Shown piece by piece: positions 26,526-35,449 of a stretch of DNA of 64,000 nucleotides. The translations under genes were made by a program, and so were the position numbers. The first letter of the stretch is position 1. Every line of letters begins with the position of its first letter. Source of the DNA: Haloarchaeobius sp. HME9146 (GTDB taxonomy: Archaea > Halobacteriota > Halobacteria > Halobacteriales > Natrialbaceae); assembly GCF_025399835.1 (NCBI RefSeq), contig NZ_JAODVR010000001.1, positions 1,860,001 through 1,924,000 on the forward strand, given 5' to 3'. Below the pieces are notes generated by a model. It was not told the DNA's origin. It did no database searches and saw only the letters and a list, made by a program, of their open reading frames with translations.

Positions 26526-27131
26526 GTGGCAGAAAACGACGGTCAAGGGGCTGGTAGCTCATCGGACGGCCTCGAGGTGCTCGTCGTCGACGACGAGTCA
26601 CGACTGGCAGACCTCTTCGCGGCGTGGCTCACGACGGAGTACAACGTCGAAGCGGCCTACGACGGGGAATCGGCGCTCGAGCTGATGGAAGAGTCGGTGG
26701 AGATCGTCCTGCTGGACCGACGGATGCCTGGACTCTCGGGTGACGAGGTGCTCGAACGTATCCGGGCGGACGGCTACGACTGTCGAGTGGTGATGGTCAC
26801 GGCTGTCGACCCGGACTTCGACATCATCGAGATGGGCTTCGACGACTACCTCGTCAAGCCGGTCTCGAAGGACGAACTTCTCGATGTCGTCAAGAACGTC
26901 ACCTCACGGTCGGACTACGAGAGCGACATCCAGGAGTACTACTCGCTGGTCTCGAAGAAGTCGCTCCTCGAGTCCGAGAAATCCGAGCGCGAACTCGACG
27001 ACAACGAAGAGTACGCCGAACTGTGTGCGCGTGTCGACGAACTTCGCAACAAGGTCGACGACGCCGTCTCCGGAATGAAAGACCACGACGATTTCGTCGG
27101 GGCGTTCCAGGACCTTCCCGGCGGCAGCTAG
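26526..27131 (+). CDS. HalX-domain response regulator
   Basis: A 201-residue two-component regulator. The receiver domain has VLVVDDES acidic residues, phosphoacceptor Asp in VLLDRRMPGLSG, Thr in VTAVDP and Lys in YLVKPVSKDEL. The C-terminal 75 residues match the HalX domain, a haloarchaeal helical output segment with a Lys/Glu-rich coiled stretch (VSKKSLLESEKSERE). The GTG at 26526 is chosen by TATA spacing. Its 3' end overlaps that of the convergent histidine kinase by four bases, so it may be that kinase's partner. A close paralogue is at 61590-62165. Confidence 0.88.
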   Translation: MAENDGQGAGSSSDGLEVLVVDDESRLADLFAAWLTTEYNVEAAYDGESALELMEESVEIVLLDRRMPGLSGDEVLERIRADGYDCRVVMVTAVDPDFDIIEMGFDDYLVKPVSKDELLDVVKNVTSRSDYESDIQEYYSLVSKKSLLESEKSERELDDNEEYAELCARVDELRNKVDDAVSGMKDHDDFVGAFQDLPGGS

Positions 27132-29167
27132 GCCGGTTTCACGTCCGAGAACTCGAACCGAGCACCACCTTCAGCGCTTTCGACGACGCGGGTCGTCCAG
27201 CCGTGAGCACTTGCTACTTCTCGCACGACCCAGAGCCCGATGCCCAGGCCGTCCTCCGACGTCGTGAACTCCGAATCGAACGCGTTCTCCCGAACCGTTT
27301 TCGGCATCCCCTCGCCGTCGTCGGCGACGTAGAAGCCCGCGGGTCGGGTCAGTTCGGGTTCCTCGGGTGCAGCGTTGTCCTCGCCGGGGAACTCGAAGCC
27401 GCCCGTCGAGACCTCGGTCTCCCCGTCGTCGACTGTGGGGGGTTCGAGCAATCCGACGTCGATGGCGACGTCCTCGCCACCGTGTTCGACCGCGTTCCGG
27501 AACAGGTTCTCCAGCGCCCGCAGGAGCCGGGAGCGGTCGGCCGCGAGACGCATCGACTCACCCACCGTCAGGGTCGCCGACTTGGTATCGACGTTGGACC
27601 ACGCCTCGCGGACGATGTCCTCGAGGTCGGTCGGCTCCGTCTCCGTGACGGTCTGGCCCTGCCGGGCGATGGCGAGCACGTCCGCGACGATGTCCTCCAT
27701 GCGGTCGAGGCCGTCCTCGACGTGCTGGATGTACGTCGCGACCGAATCGTCGGTCTGCTCTTTGACCAGGTCGAGGTAGCCCTGTGAGACCCCGAGCGGG
27801 TTGCGAAGGTCGTGGCTCACGATGCTGGCGAACGCGTCGAGACGTTCGTTCTGTCGCTGGAGCTCCTGTTCGCGCTTCTTCCGTTCGGTGACGTCACGGA
27901 CGACGCCGACGGTCCCGCGGAACTGCTCGTCCTCGAACGGGAGGAGCGCGATCTGGACCTCGCCCGGGAACGTCCTGCCGTCCTTGGTCTCGACGACGAC
28001 CTCCTGGGTCTCGCCTTCCATGCGTCGGTCACGGACCATCCGTCGGATGATGTCACGGCCCGCCGAGATCGACTCGTCGTCGAGGATGATGGAGATGTGT
28101 TCCCCGAGCAGGCCCTCGCGGGAGTAGCCCGTCATCGACATCATCGCGTTGTTGACGGTCATGAAGTGGCCGTCGGAGTCGAGGACGTACATGCCGTCGC
28201 CGACCGTCTCGACGAGGCGCTCGTAGCGACGCAGGACGCGCTCTTGCTGGTCGATGCGCCCGCGGATGGCGATGGTGTCGAGGACGTGCGAGACGCTGCT
28301 GGCGATCTCCCTGACCGCGCTCGTCTCCATCTCGTCGAACCCCTCGTCGTCGTTCGAGTAGACCCCGAGGATGCCGTACAGCTCGTCCTCGTATGCGAGG
28401 GGGGCGATGGCGACCGCGTTGCAGTCGCGCTCGGTCGCGGTCGCCCGCCACGGGACGGCCGCCTCGTGGGCCTCGATGTCGTTGATTATCTGGACCTCGC
28501 GACTGCGCAGCGCCCGGTCGATGACCGACTGGCGACCCGACCGCCCGACCGGGAAGGTCATGCTGATGGGCCAGTCGCCGGTCTCGCTCGCGGCGACCCA
28601 CGGCACGACCTGGCGCTCGCCCCGGTCGTACTCGCCGACCCAGGCGAACTTGTAGCGCCCGCCCAGGGTGAGCTGGTCGCAGACGGCCTCCTCGATGTCC
28701 ATCGGGGAGGACGCGTCGACGAGCGAGCGTTTCACGTCGCGGACGACGTCTTCGGGGCGGTTGCCACCCGGTGGAGCGGCGGTGCCGTGGTTCCTGACGA
28801 CGGAGTTCGCGACCCAGCCGGCGAACGCGTCGTCCGAGCCCGGCGTCCCGATGGAGTCGAGGAAGTCGACGACCTCCATGACGGCGACACCGTCGCCCCG
28901 CTCGGCGTTGTACTCCGAGAGGACGAGCAGCGGGAGGTCGGGATGGCGCTCGCGGGTCGCCTGGAAGATGGCCGGGGAGTCGAGGGCGGTCGCATCGTCG
29001 GCGACGATGCAGTCGAGGGAGCCGTCGTCGAGATGGTCGATGATACCGTCGAACCCCGCCGCGGTCAGCACGTCGACGTTCGGGTAGGACCACTCCAGGG
29101 GTGCCGCCAGCCGTTCGCGTAGCTCGGCGTCGTTGCTGATGACGAGTACGGTGCTGGTGGCGCTCAT
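27128..29167 (-). CDS. Sensor histidine kinase (receiver-like, GAF, PAS, HisKA, HATPase)
   Basis: A 679-residue cytosolic sensor kinase. Residues 1-125 resemble a receiver domain, 170-310 a GAF domain and 320-440 a PAS domain with a PAC stretch (GTVGVVRDVTERKKREQELQ). HisKA follows with phosphoacceptor FASIVSHDLRNPL near residue 450. The ATPase domain has LFRNAVEHGG (N box), ADDGEGMP (G1) and LGIGLWVVREVASAHGW (G2). All catalytic motifs are intact. It is convergent with the HalX regulator and probably phosphorylates it. No membrane helix is seen, so the signal is likely intracellular. Confidence 0.9.
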   Translation of the reverse strand: MSATSTVLVISNDAELRERLAAPLEWSYPNVDVLTAAGFDGIIDHLDDGSLDCIVADDATALDSPAIFQATRERHPDLPLLVLSEYNAERGDGVAVMEVVDFLDSIGTPGSDDAFAGWVANSVVRNHGTAAPPGGNRPEDVVRDVKRSLVDASSPMDIEEAVCDQLTLGGRYKFAWVGEYDRGERQVVPWVAASETGDWPISMTFPVGRSGRQSVIDRALRSREVQIINDIEAHEAAVPWRATATERDCNAVAIAPLAYEDELYGILGVYSNDDEGFDEMETSAVREIASSVSHVLDTIAIRGRIDQQERVLRRYERLVETVGDGMYVLDSDGHFMTVNNAMMSMTGYSREGLLGEHISIILDDESISAGRDIIRRMVRDRRMEGETQEVVVETKDGRTFPGEVQIALLPFEDEQFRGTVGVVRDVTERKKREQELQRQNERLDAFASIVSHDLRNPLGVSQGYLDLVKEQTDDSVATYIQHVEDGLDRMEDIVADVLAIARQGQTVTETEPTDLEDIVREAWSNVDTKSATLTVGESMRLAADRSRLLRALENLFRNAVEHGGEDVAIDVGLLEPPTVDDGETEVSTGGFEFPGEDNAAPEEPELTRPAGFYVADDGEGMPKTVRENAFDSEFTTSEDGLGIGLWVVREVASAHGWTTRVVESAEGGARFEFSDVKPA

Positions 29168-29283
29168 TCGGAGAGGTACACCTCGGTGTCGACCAACGAC
29201 AGTTCAGCCCGGCCCCACGCGAACATCGAGTCTGTTATCGATGCTGTTCGCCGGTTCCGATAAAGACGCTTGTGGTTACCTAG

Positions 29284-29302
29284 CCACACACCGTGGGTGT
29301 GG
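29284..29302. repeat. Short inverted repeat between acyl-CoA dehydrogenase and kinase genes
   Basis: CCACAC and GTGTGG form perfect six-base arms with a seven-base loop. It lies about 40 bases past the acyl-CoA dehydrogenase stop on the same strand and could be a weak terminator or a protein-binding site. The evidence is thin. Confidence 0.3.
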
Positions 29303-29339
29303 GTCGGTCTGTCGCCAGCGACATTTGAACGTTCGCGGC

Positions 29340-30488
29340 TCAGGCTTGCCGGTAGACGAGGTTGCGCTGGATGGCGTTCGCGCCCTCGTAGATGACCGGG
29401 ATGCGCACGTCGCGGTAGACCCGGGCGATGCGGCGCTCGTCGAGCACGGACCGACCGCCGTGGAGTTGCATGCCCTTCTCGGCGTTGTGGGTGGCAGTCT
29501 CGGTGGCCTTCGTCTTGGCCATGGCCGCCCAGTAGCCGGCGTTCTGTCCCGACGCGACCTTCTCGCAGGCCCGCCAGGTGAGCGACCGGGCAGACTCGAA
29601 CTCGATGAGCATGTCGGCGAGGTCGTGCTGGACCGACTGGAAGTCGCTGACCTTGCGGCCGAACTCCTCGCGGTCGTGGACGAAGTCCCAGGCCTCCTCG
29701 ATGGCGGCGGCAGCCAGACCGAGGCCGTGGCCGGCGACCACGACGCGACCGTGGTTGAAGAACTCCGCGAGCATCATGAAGCCGTTGCCCTCGTAGCCGA
29801 TGATGTTCTCCTCGGGGATGCGGCAGTCGTCGAAGGTGATGTGGGCCTGCTTCGACGCCCGGAAGCCCATCTTCTCGGGGATGTGCTCGGCCTCGTACCC
29901 CTCGGTGTCGGTCGGAACGATGAACATCGAGTGGTTCCCGTACCGGTTGTCCGGGTTGTCGCCCGTTCTCGCGTAGACGGTCACCCAGTCGGCCTCGACG
30001 CCGTTGCCGATCCAGTACTTCTCGCCGTTGAGGACGTACTCGTCGCCGTCCTTCTCGGCGGTTGTTTGCATGCCGGCGAGGTCGCTCCCCGTCTCGGGTT
30101 CCGAGACCGCCAGCCCGGAGAGCTGCTCGCCCTCCGCGACCGGTCGGAGGTACTTCTCCTTCTGCTCCTCGTTTCCGTACTCGTACGTTATCTCGCAGCC
30201 GAAGCTGGCGAGCTGGAGGGTGAGCGCGATGCCGGCGTCGGCGCGGTAGAACTCCTCCGTGATGGCCAGTATCTCCGGGAGCGAGAGGCCGCGACCGCCG
30301 TACTCCTCGGGAATGTCCTGTGCGACGAGGCCCACCTCCTGCCCGGCTTCCAGGATGTCGGTCGGGTAGTCGCCGGAGCTGTAGTACTCCTGGGCGTTGG
30401 GTTCGATGTGCTCTGCCGCGAACTCGCGGGCTTCTGCTTTGATATCCAGGGCTTCCTCCGGGACGATGGAGTCCTCGAGAAGTTCCAT
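29340..30488 (-). CDS. Acyl-CoA dehydrogenase, second copy
   Basis: A 382-residue acyl-CoA dehydrogenase paralogous to that at 21878-23035. It has VSEPETGSDLAG and WIGNGVEADWVTVYAR flavin blocks, HGLGLAAAAIEEAWDFV in the C-domain and the catalytic-Glu motif IYEGANAIQRNLVYRQA. The ATG at 30488 starts MELLEDSIVPEEALD; longer frames upstream read through the neighbouring lipoprotein gene on the same strand and are spurious. The differing C-terminus suggests a different acyl chain preference. Confidence 0.93.
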   Translation of the reverse strand: MELLEDSIVPEEALDIKAEAREFAAEHIEPNAQEYYSSGDYPTDILEAGQEVGLVAQDIPEEYGGRGLSLPEILAITEEFYRADAGIALTLQLASFGCEITYEYGNEEQKEKYLRPVAEGEQLSGLAVSEPETGSDLAGMQTTAEKDGDEYVLNGEKYWIGNGVEADWVTVYARTGDNPDNRYGNHSMFIVPTDTEGYEAEHIPEKMGFRASKQAHITFDDCRIPEENIIGYEGNGFMMLAEFFNHGRVVVAGHGLGLAAAAIEEAWDFVHDREEFGRKVSDFQSVQHDLADMLIEFESARSLTWRACEKVASGQNAGYWAAMAKTKATETATHNAEKGMQLHGGRSVLDERRIARVYRDVRIPVIYEGANAIQRNLVYRQA

Positions 30489-30592
30489 AGGCCGGGGTTC
30501 GGACCGTGGGCCTATATAGCGTTTGGCACGGTGAATGTGTCGCCGCTTCCTCGCGCTTCCCGCGTCCGATTCTGCTGCCCCATCTCCGGGCC

Positions 30593-32125
30593 TCAGAGGC
30601 CACGTCGGGTTCGGCGCACCTGGTACGCCTGCCCCTCGAAGACGAACCGTCGAGTGCGGACCTGTTCGAGGCCGACCGCCCCGAGTGCGCGCCCGATGAC
30701 CCGGGGTGACGTGTGGAGGTAGACTGCAGCCACCGAGTCGTCTCCGCGCAGGTACGAGAGCGTGTTCCGGAGCCCGTCGAGCTGCATCACCTGTTCGAAC
30801 AGGAGCGTCTCGGCCGCGTCGTCGACCCGGATACATTCGAGGAACGGGTCGCCGCGCTGGCGGCGCGTGGACCTGACGACGACCGTCTCGTCGTGCTGTT
30901 CGGTCGCTTCGACGTGGCTCGTCGGTGCGAGCGAGACCGTCTCGCCCGACAGTTCCAGCAGGGCCGCGACACACGACGACCGAACCTCGTGGTCGACCGA
31001 GCCGAACCGAACCGCGTAGCGCCCCGTCCTGAGCCCCGGAATCGCGACCGTTCGGGCCGCCTCGTCGATATCCTCCGCCTCCTGCCCGAGTGCGAGCGAG
31101 CGCGTCACGGTCTGGCCGGGACCGAGTGCGGGGTAGCTTCGCTGAATCCGGGCGGGTGGCCGGAGTGGAACCCAGCGGCCGACGTGCCAGCGGTAGAGCT
31201 GGACCCGCGTCGGCGCGACCGGGTACGAGCCGTAGTTCGAGAGCGTCACCGATATCGACCCGGGCAGCCGCACCCGTTCCTGGGACGGCGTCAGGTACGC
31301 GGTCATCCCGGTGTCTCGGGCATTGTGGAACCACTCGGGCGAACAGTCCGGTAGGCTCGGGACGGGCCCGCCCGCGAACGGGTCCTCGTCGCCTGCGAAG
31401 ACGGACTCCGCCGCCCGGACCGCCGTCGGGTCCCACACGGACAGCCCGAAAGTGAGGTTCGGGACCGCCGACTCGAAGCGATAGACACCGCGCTGAAGGC
31501 AGGTGTCGCTGCCCGGGTCTGTCAGGACCAGATACTCCCTGCCGACGGTCTCGTCGCTCTCGATGGTCACGGTGGTTCCCTCGACGTCGACCGGAATCGA
31601 GTTTGCGGCGCTCCAGCACCCCTCCGACGGCTCCGTCGGGCGAACCGACGAGAACCGTTCGTCCATCACGGGGACCAGCACCAGTTGCGGTCGCTCGACC
31701 ATGGTGTCTGCATCGGAGAGGTCGTCACCCGCGGTCCGCCCGACCAGCCCCCCGAACGGGACGACCCCGGGGAAGGAGAACTCGCCCGCGCTCGGGAACG
31801 TGTTGGTCGCGCCGATCCACAGCCGTGGCGGCGTGTTCGTCGAGCCGTCGGCCGTGAACCCGACGCGCACGTCGAGGCTGTCCGGCCCGCCGTCCACATC
31901 GACGACCGCCAGCCGACGGTGGTGCTCCCCCAGATGCGAGACCGCAGTCCTCGTCGGGTCGGTCGGCGGGGCTGACGCGAACGTCGGCGCGGGGCGCTGG
32001 GTCGCCGTCCCGTCGACCTGGAACGGCTCACGGGTCTGTCGCCCGGCCACGTCGCCGAGCCCGTTGCAGCCAGCGAGCGCCGAGAGACCGCCGGTGAGCC
32101 CGGCGAGGAGGGAGCGTCGCTTCAC
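30593..32125 (-). CDS. Putative lipoprotein, member 1 of a tandem family of three
   Basis: A 510-residue secreted protein. The N-terminus MKRRSLLAGLTGGLSALAGC has paired Arg residues, a hydrophobic core and an LAGC lipobox, so it is likely lipid-anchored outside the cell, perhaps through the Tat route. Conserved with the next two genes are an LWIGATNT strand, an EGCW motif, a DTCLQRGVYRF motif, a PDCSPEWFHN motif, an SCVAALLELSG motif and a near-terminal LRNTLSYLRGDDSV helix. Two probable disulfides can be proposed (see findings). No family with known function is recognised; the beta-rich pattern suggests extracellular sandwich domains. Confidence 0.75.
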   Translation of the reverse strand: MKRRSLLAGLTGGLSALAGCNGLGDVAGRQTREPFQVDGTATQRPAPTFASAPPTDPTRTAVSHLGEHHRRLAVVDVDGGPDSLDVRVGFTADGSTNTPPRLWIGATNTFPSAGEFSFPGVVPFGGLVGRTAGDDLSDADTMVERPQLVLVPVMDERFSSVRPTEPSEGCWSAANSIPVDVEGTTVTIESDETVGREYLVLTDPGSDTCLQRGVYRFESAVPNLTFGLSVWDPTAVRAAESVFAGDEDPFAGGPVPSLPDCSPEWFHNARDTGMTAYLTPSQERVRLPGSISVTLSNYGSYPVAPTRVQLYRWHVGRWVPLRPPARIQRSYPALGPGQTVTRSLALGQEAEDIDEAARTVAIPGLRTGRYAVRFGSVDHEVRSSCVAALLELSGETVSLAPTSHVEATEQHDETVVVRSTRRQRGDPFLECIRVDDAAETLLFEQVMQLDGLRNTLSYLRGDDSVAAVYLHTSPRVIGRALGAVGLEQVRTRRFVFEGQAYQVRRTRRGL

Positions 32126-32215
32126 GGTTCGTCCATCCTTCGCTGCGCGTAGACTACTGTCTTCGGGAGGCGGGTGTCGACTACGCCTCGGCGGCCGCCG
32201 GTTGAGGGCCCGTTC

Positions 32216-33814
32216 TCACTCCGGTACCGGGGCGGTCGCCCGGTAGACCGTGCCGTCGAACTGGAAGGTGAACGTCCGTTCCGTGTTCGGCACGGTCTCG
32301 TCGTCGGTGGCATCGTCCCCACTGTCACCGTCTCCACTGGCATCGTCGTCGGTGGCATCGTCGGTGGCCGCATCGTCGGTCGGGCCCAGGGCGGGCCCGA
32401 GGACCTGCGCCACCGCGTCGGCCGTCGTGGTGAGCCTGACGCTGTCGACGGTCTCGTCCCCGTGGAGGAACGCCAGCGTGTCCCGGAGTGCCTGGCGCTG
32501 GAACACCTGTTCGAGGACGAACGTCACCTGCGGGTCGCGCCCGGGTGCCCGGGACAGTTCGACCGTGGCGCGGTCGTTTTCGGGGAGTGACTCACTGCCC
32601 GCCGGTGTCGCCGCAACCACGAGCGTCCCGGTCTCCGGGTCCCGGGACGGCGTGCCGACGAACGGGGAGGGCGAAAGCCGCACGCGAGACCCCGCGGTCA
32701 CGTCGAACAGGGCCGCGACGCAGTTCACCGTCTCCAGGTCGCGGAACGCCCCGAAGAAGACCGCGTACCGACCGGACCGGAGCCCGGGCAGGGCCGACCG
32801 GTCGACGATGGACCGGGGTTCGCTGCCGACCCGGAGCGTCCGCGTTTCGGTCTCTCCCGGGAACAGCGCGGCCGGGAGCTCGCCGGCTGGCGTCGGCAGC
32901 AGTGAGCGCCACTCGCCGTCGCGCAGTTTGAACACCCGGACCGCCGTCGGGACGACGCGCTGGTCGCTCAGGTCGTGCAGCGTGAACCGGACCGGGACGG
33001 GGGTCGTGACCGACTCGCTGGTCGGTTCGAGGAATATCTCGCCGTCGGTCTCGTGGAACCACCGGGTCGCACAGGCCGGGAGGTCCGGGACGGTCTCGCC
33101 GCTGAACCGTGACGCTGGCTTCCGGGTCGACTCCCAGACAGAGACGGTGAACGTGGTGCCACGGTCGTCGCGAAAGCGGTACACACCTGGGAGCAGGCAG
33201 TCGCCATCGTCCGGGGTGACGATGTCGTACTCCCGTTCCACCTCCTCACCCGGGTCCAGGTCGACCGACTCGGTTATGTCCGGGGGTCGGAAGGCCTTCG
33301 GGAACCGCCAGCAGCCTTCGGTCTCCCACGACCACGCCACGTCGAATCGCTCGTCGTTCGTCGGCACGAGCAGCAGTCGCGGCGGCTCGCTCGCGTTCCG
33401 AGCCGCGTCTGGACCGGTCGTCCGCGCCTCGTACGTGCCGACGTAGGACCCGAAGGGCTCGACGCCGTCGAACTGGAACGTGGCGGGGGTCTCGCCCGTG
33501 TTCGTCGCCGCTATCGACAGTCTAGGCGGGTGCTTCGGTGTCCCGTCCTCGGTGAAGCCGACGCGGTACCCGAGCCGGTCCGCCGCCGTTCCGACGTCTG
33601 CAACCGCGAGTTCGACGGGCGTGTCACCGAGGGTGGAGACCGCCCGCGAACGGAGCCCCGAGGCGTCCGATTCGGTGGTGCCACTCCGGGTCGTCGGCAC
33701 CGAGAACGGTTCACGCGTCCCTGTCCCGGCGCTCGAACCATCCCCGAGTCCGTTACACCCGGCGAGGGCCGTCAGGCAGCCAGTGACGCTCGCGAGCAGG
33801 CTCCGTCGTCGCAC
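32216..33814 (-). CDS. Putative lipoprotein, member 2 of a tandem family of three
   Basis: A 532-residue paralogue of the neighbours. I place the start at the GTG at 33814, giving MRRRSLLASVTGCLTALAGC, which exactly restores the Arg-rich signal and lipobox; upstream residues in the same frame do not look like protein. It keeps EGCW, a DGDCLLPGVYRF block, PACATRWFHET and NCVAALFDVTAG. Unlike its sisters it has a low-complexity acidic insertion of about 30 residues near the C-terminus (Asp/Thr/Ser/Gly repeats, bases about 32290-32385). The C-terminal beta strand (RTFTFQFDGTVYR) is kept. Function unknown. Confidence 0.72.
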   Translation of the reverse strand: MRRRSLLASVTGCLTALAGCNGLGDGSSAGTGTREPFSVPTTRSGTTESDASGLRSRAVSTLGDTPVELAVADVGTAADRLGYRVGFTEDGTPKHPPRLSIAATNTGETPATFQFDGVEPFGSYVGTYEARTTGPDAARNASEPPRLLLVPTNDERFDVAWSWETEGCWRFPKAFRPPDITESVDLDPGEEVEREYDIVTPDDGDCLLPGVYRFRDDRGTTFTVSVWESTRKPASRFSGETVPDLPACATRWFHETDGEIFLEPTSESVTTPVPVRFTLHDLSDQRVVPTAVRVFKLRDGEWRSLLPTPAGELPAALFPGETETRTLRVGSEPRSIVDRSALPGLRSGRYAVFFGAFRDLETVNCVAALFDVTAGSRVRLSPSPFVGTPSRDPETGTLVVAATPAGSESLPENDRATVELSRAPGRDPQVTFVLEQVFQRQALRDTLAFLHGDETVDSVRLTTTADAVAQVLGPALGPTDDAATDDATDDDASGDGDSGDDATDDETVPNTERTFTFQFDGTVYRATAPVPE

Positions 33815-33860
33815 GATAGACGTGCATTGGGCGCAGAGGAAATCGTTCTTCGGGTCGCGG

Positions 33861-35369
33861 TCACAGGTCGCGCTCGAACTCGTACGGCTGTCCCTCGTAG
33901 GTGAACCGCGCACTGGGTTCCTGCCCGAGCAGGCCGAACAGTGCGAGCCACCGCCCTGTCCACTCGACTTGCGTCGAGGATGTCGTGAGCACGACCCTGG
34001 AAACCGTCTCGTCGTCGTGGATGAACGAAAGTGTGTCACGGAGGGTCGGCACCTGCATCGCCTGCTCGCGGAGGAGGACCGCTTCGGTCTCTGTGCCGTC
34101 GAGCCGTGTCAGCACGAGCCGTTCATCCGGCGCACCCTCCTGCCGGACGGTCAGTTCGTCGCCCTCGCCGCCAGTCGCGGTGGCAGCCGCGGTCGGCACG
34201 AGTGGTGCAGGCTCACCGACGAGTTCCACGAGTGCGGCCATCGACGTGAGTCTCCCCGATTCCTCCCCGTCGACACCGTCGACGCGACCGTGTTCGACCG
34301 CGTAGACCCCCGGGCCGAGCCCCCCAGCAGCGAACGTCTCGGCCCCCTCGGTGCTGGTCTCGTCGACTGCGGCGGGGCTGGCTGTCAGTCGCCCCTGAAT
34401 CACGTGTGACTCGCCAGGTCGGACGGAGCGGACGGCCTCCGGGAGCTCCCGCGGCGCGACGAATCGCCAGGTCCCATCGTGGAGTTTGTACAGACGCCAG
34501 CCGTCGGTGTGGATGGTGAACGCCCTGGCCGCGTAGTTGACGAACTCGAGGGAGAGCGTCCCGTCGGCAAGCTGGACCAGTTCGGCGCTCGGTCGTGTGT
34601 ACACCCCGTCGCCTGCCCGTGTCTCGTGGTACCAGCTCGTGGCGGGGATCAGTGGCAGGTCCGGGACCACCCGCCCAGCGAACCGTGACTCGATGACCTC
34701 GAACGCCTCTACCGTGTCGAACACCGAGACGGTGAACGCTCCGAAGTCGTCGACCACGAACCGGTACTGGCCCGGAACGAGACAGCCGGGCTGCTCGGCC
34801 GGGGTGACGAGTGCGTACTCCTGCCCGAGCGTGTCGCCGGGTCCGAGGTCCCGTGTGGCTCCTTGCTGGGCGGTCGGTCGGTCGAAGTCGTCGGTCGTCC
34901 GCCAGCAGGTACCGTCGAGTACGGCGTACTCCGTCGGGTCCCCGTGCGGAACCGGACGAAGGGCGAGTCGCGCGCCGGTGTCCGGGTCGACACCCTCGAG
35001 CGAACTGATGGGTGGCTGGTCGCCGACTCGCAACCCGCGAGAGGACGACCCCTCGTTCGTGAGACCGACCCACAGCCGAACCGGCGATGCGGCCGACGAC
35101 TGCCCCGTGAACCCGACGGTCAGCGAGAGTCGGTCGTCGCTCTCCGGTTCGAGCGCGACCAGACTCCGGAGGGCACCGAAATCCTTGCGTGTCGTCGGCT
35201 GTTCGCGCGCCAGTGCTGCTGGGCTCTGCGGACCCTGGTCGCTCGTCTCGGTCCGACTCCGGGGCGCGACGTCGAACGGTTCCCGGGTCTGGCTGCTATC
35301 GGTACCGAACCCGTTACAGCCGGCCAGCACGCTCGTGGCGAGGGCTCCCAGAATGGCGCGCCGGCGCAT
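33861..35369 (-). CDS. Putative lipoprotein, member 3 of a tandem family of three
   Basis: A 502-residue paralogue. The ATG at 35369 gives MRRRAILGALATSVLAGC, with the same Arg-rich, hydrophobic, Cys-terminated signal. It shares LWVGLTNEG, GTCW, GCLVPGQYRFVV, VVPDLP, ATSWYHET and the LRDTLSFIHDDETVSRVVL terminal helix. It lacks the two Cys residues that members 1 and 2 have in the middle (PDC and NC/SCVAAL). This is the first gene of the array in transcription order. Likely anchored outside the cell. No known function. Confidence 0.72.
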   Translation of the reverse strand: MRRRAILGALATSVLAGCNGFGTDSSQTREPFDVAPRSRTETSDQGPQSPAALAREQPTTRKDFGALRSLVALEPESDDRLSLTVGFTGQSSAASPVRLWVGLTNEGSSSRGLRVGDQPPISSLEGVDPDTGARLALRPVPHGDPTEYAVLDGTCWRTTDDFDRPTAQQGATRDLGPGDTLGQEYALVTPAEQPGCLVPGQYRFVVDDFGAFTVSVFDTVEAFEVIESRFAGRVVPDLPLIPATSWYHETRAGDGVYTRPSAELVQLADGTLSLEFVNYAARAFTIHTDGWRLYKLHDGTWRFVAPRELPEAVRSVRPGESHVIQGRLTASPAAVDETSTEGAETFAAGGLGPGVYAVEHGRVDGVDGEESGRLTSMAALVELVGEPAPLVPTAAATATGGEGDELTVRQEGAPDERLVLTRLDGTETEAVLLREQAMQVPTLRDTLSFIHDDETVSRVVLTTSSTQVEWTGRWLALFGLLGQEPSARFTYEGQPYEFERDL

Positions 35370-35449
35370 ACGTCGGCCAGGGCCGGACACGACAAGTAGC
35401 TTTCAGTTGCTGCAATCCCACCAGCCGCAAAAAATTCGAGTTCCCGGAG

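Noticed and set aside
32216-34039. Longer N-terminus for the second lipoprotein
   Set aside because: Residues before the GTG at 33814 lack signal-like or protein-like sequence, while the GTG restores the same signal and lipobox seen in the two sisters.
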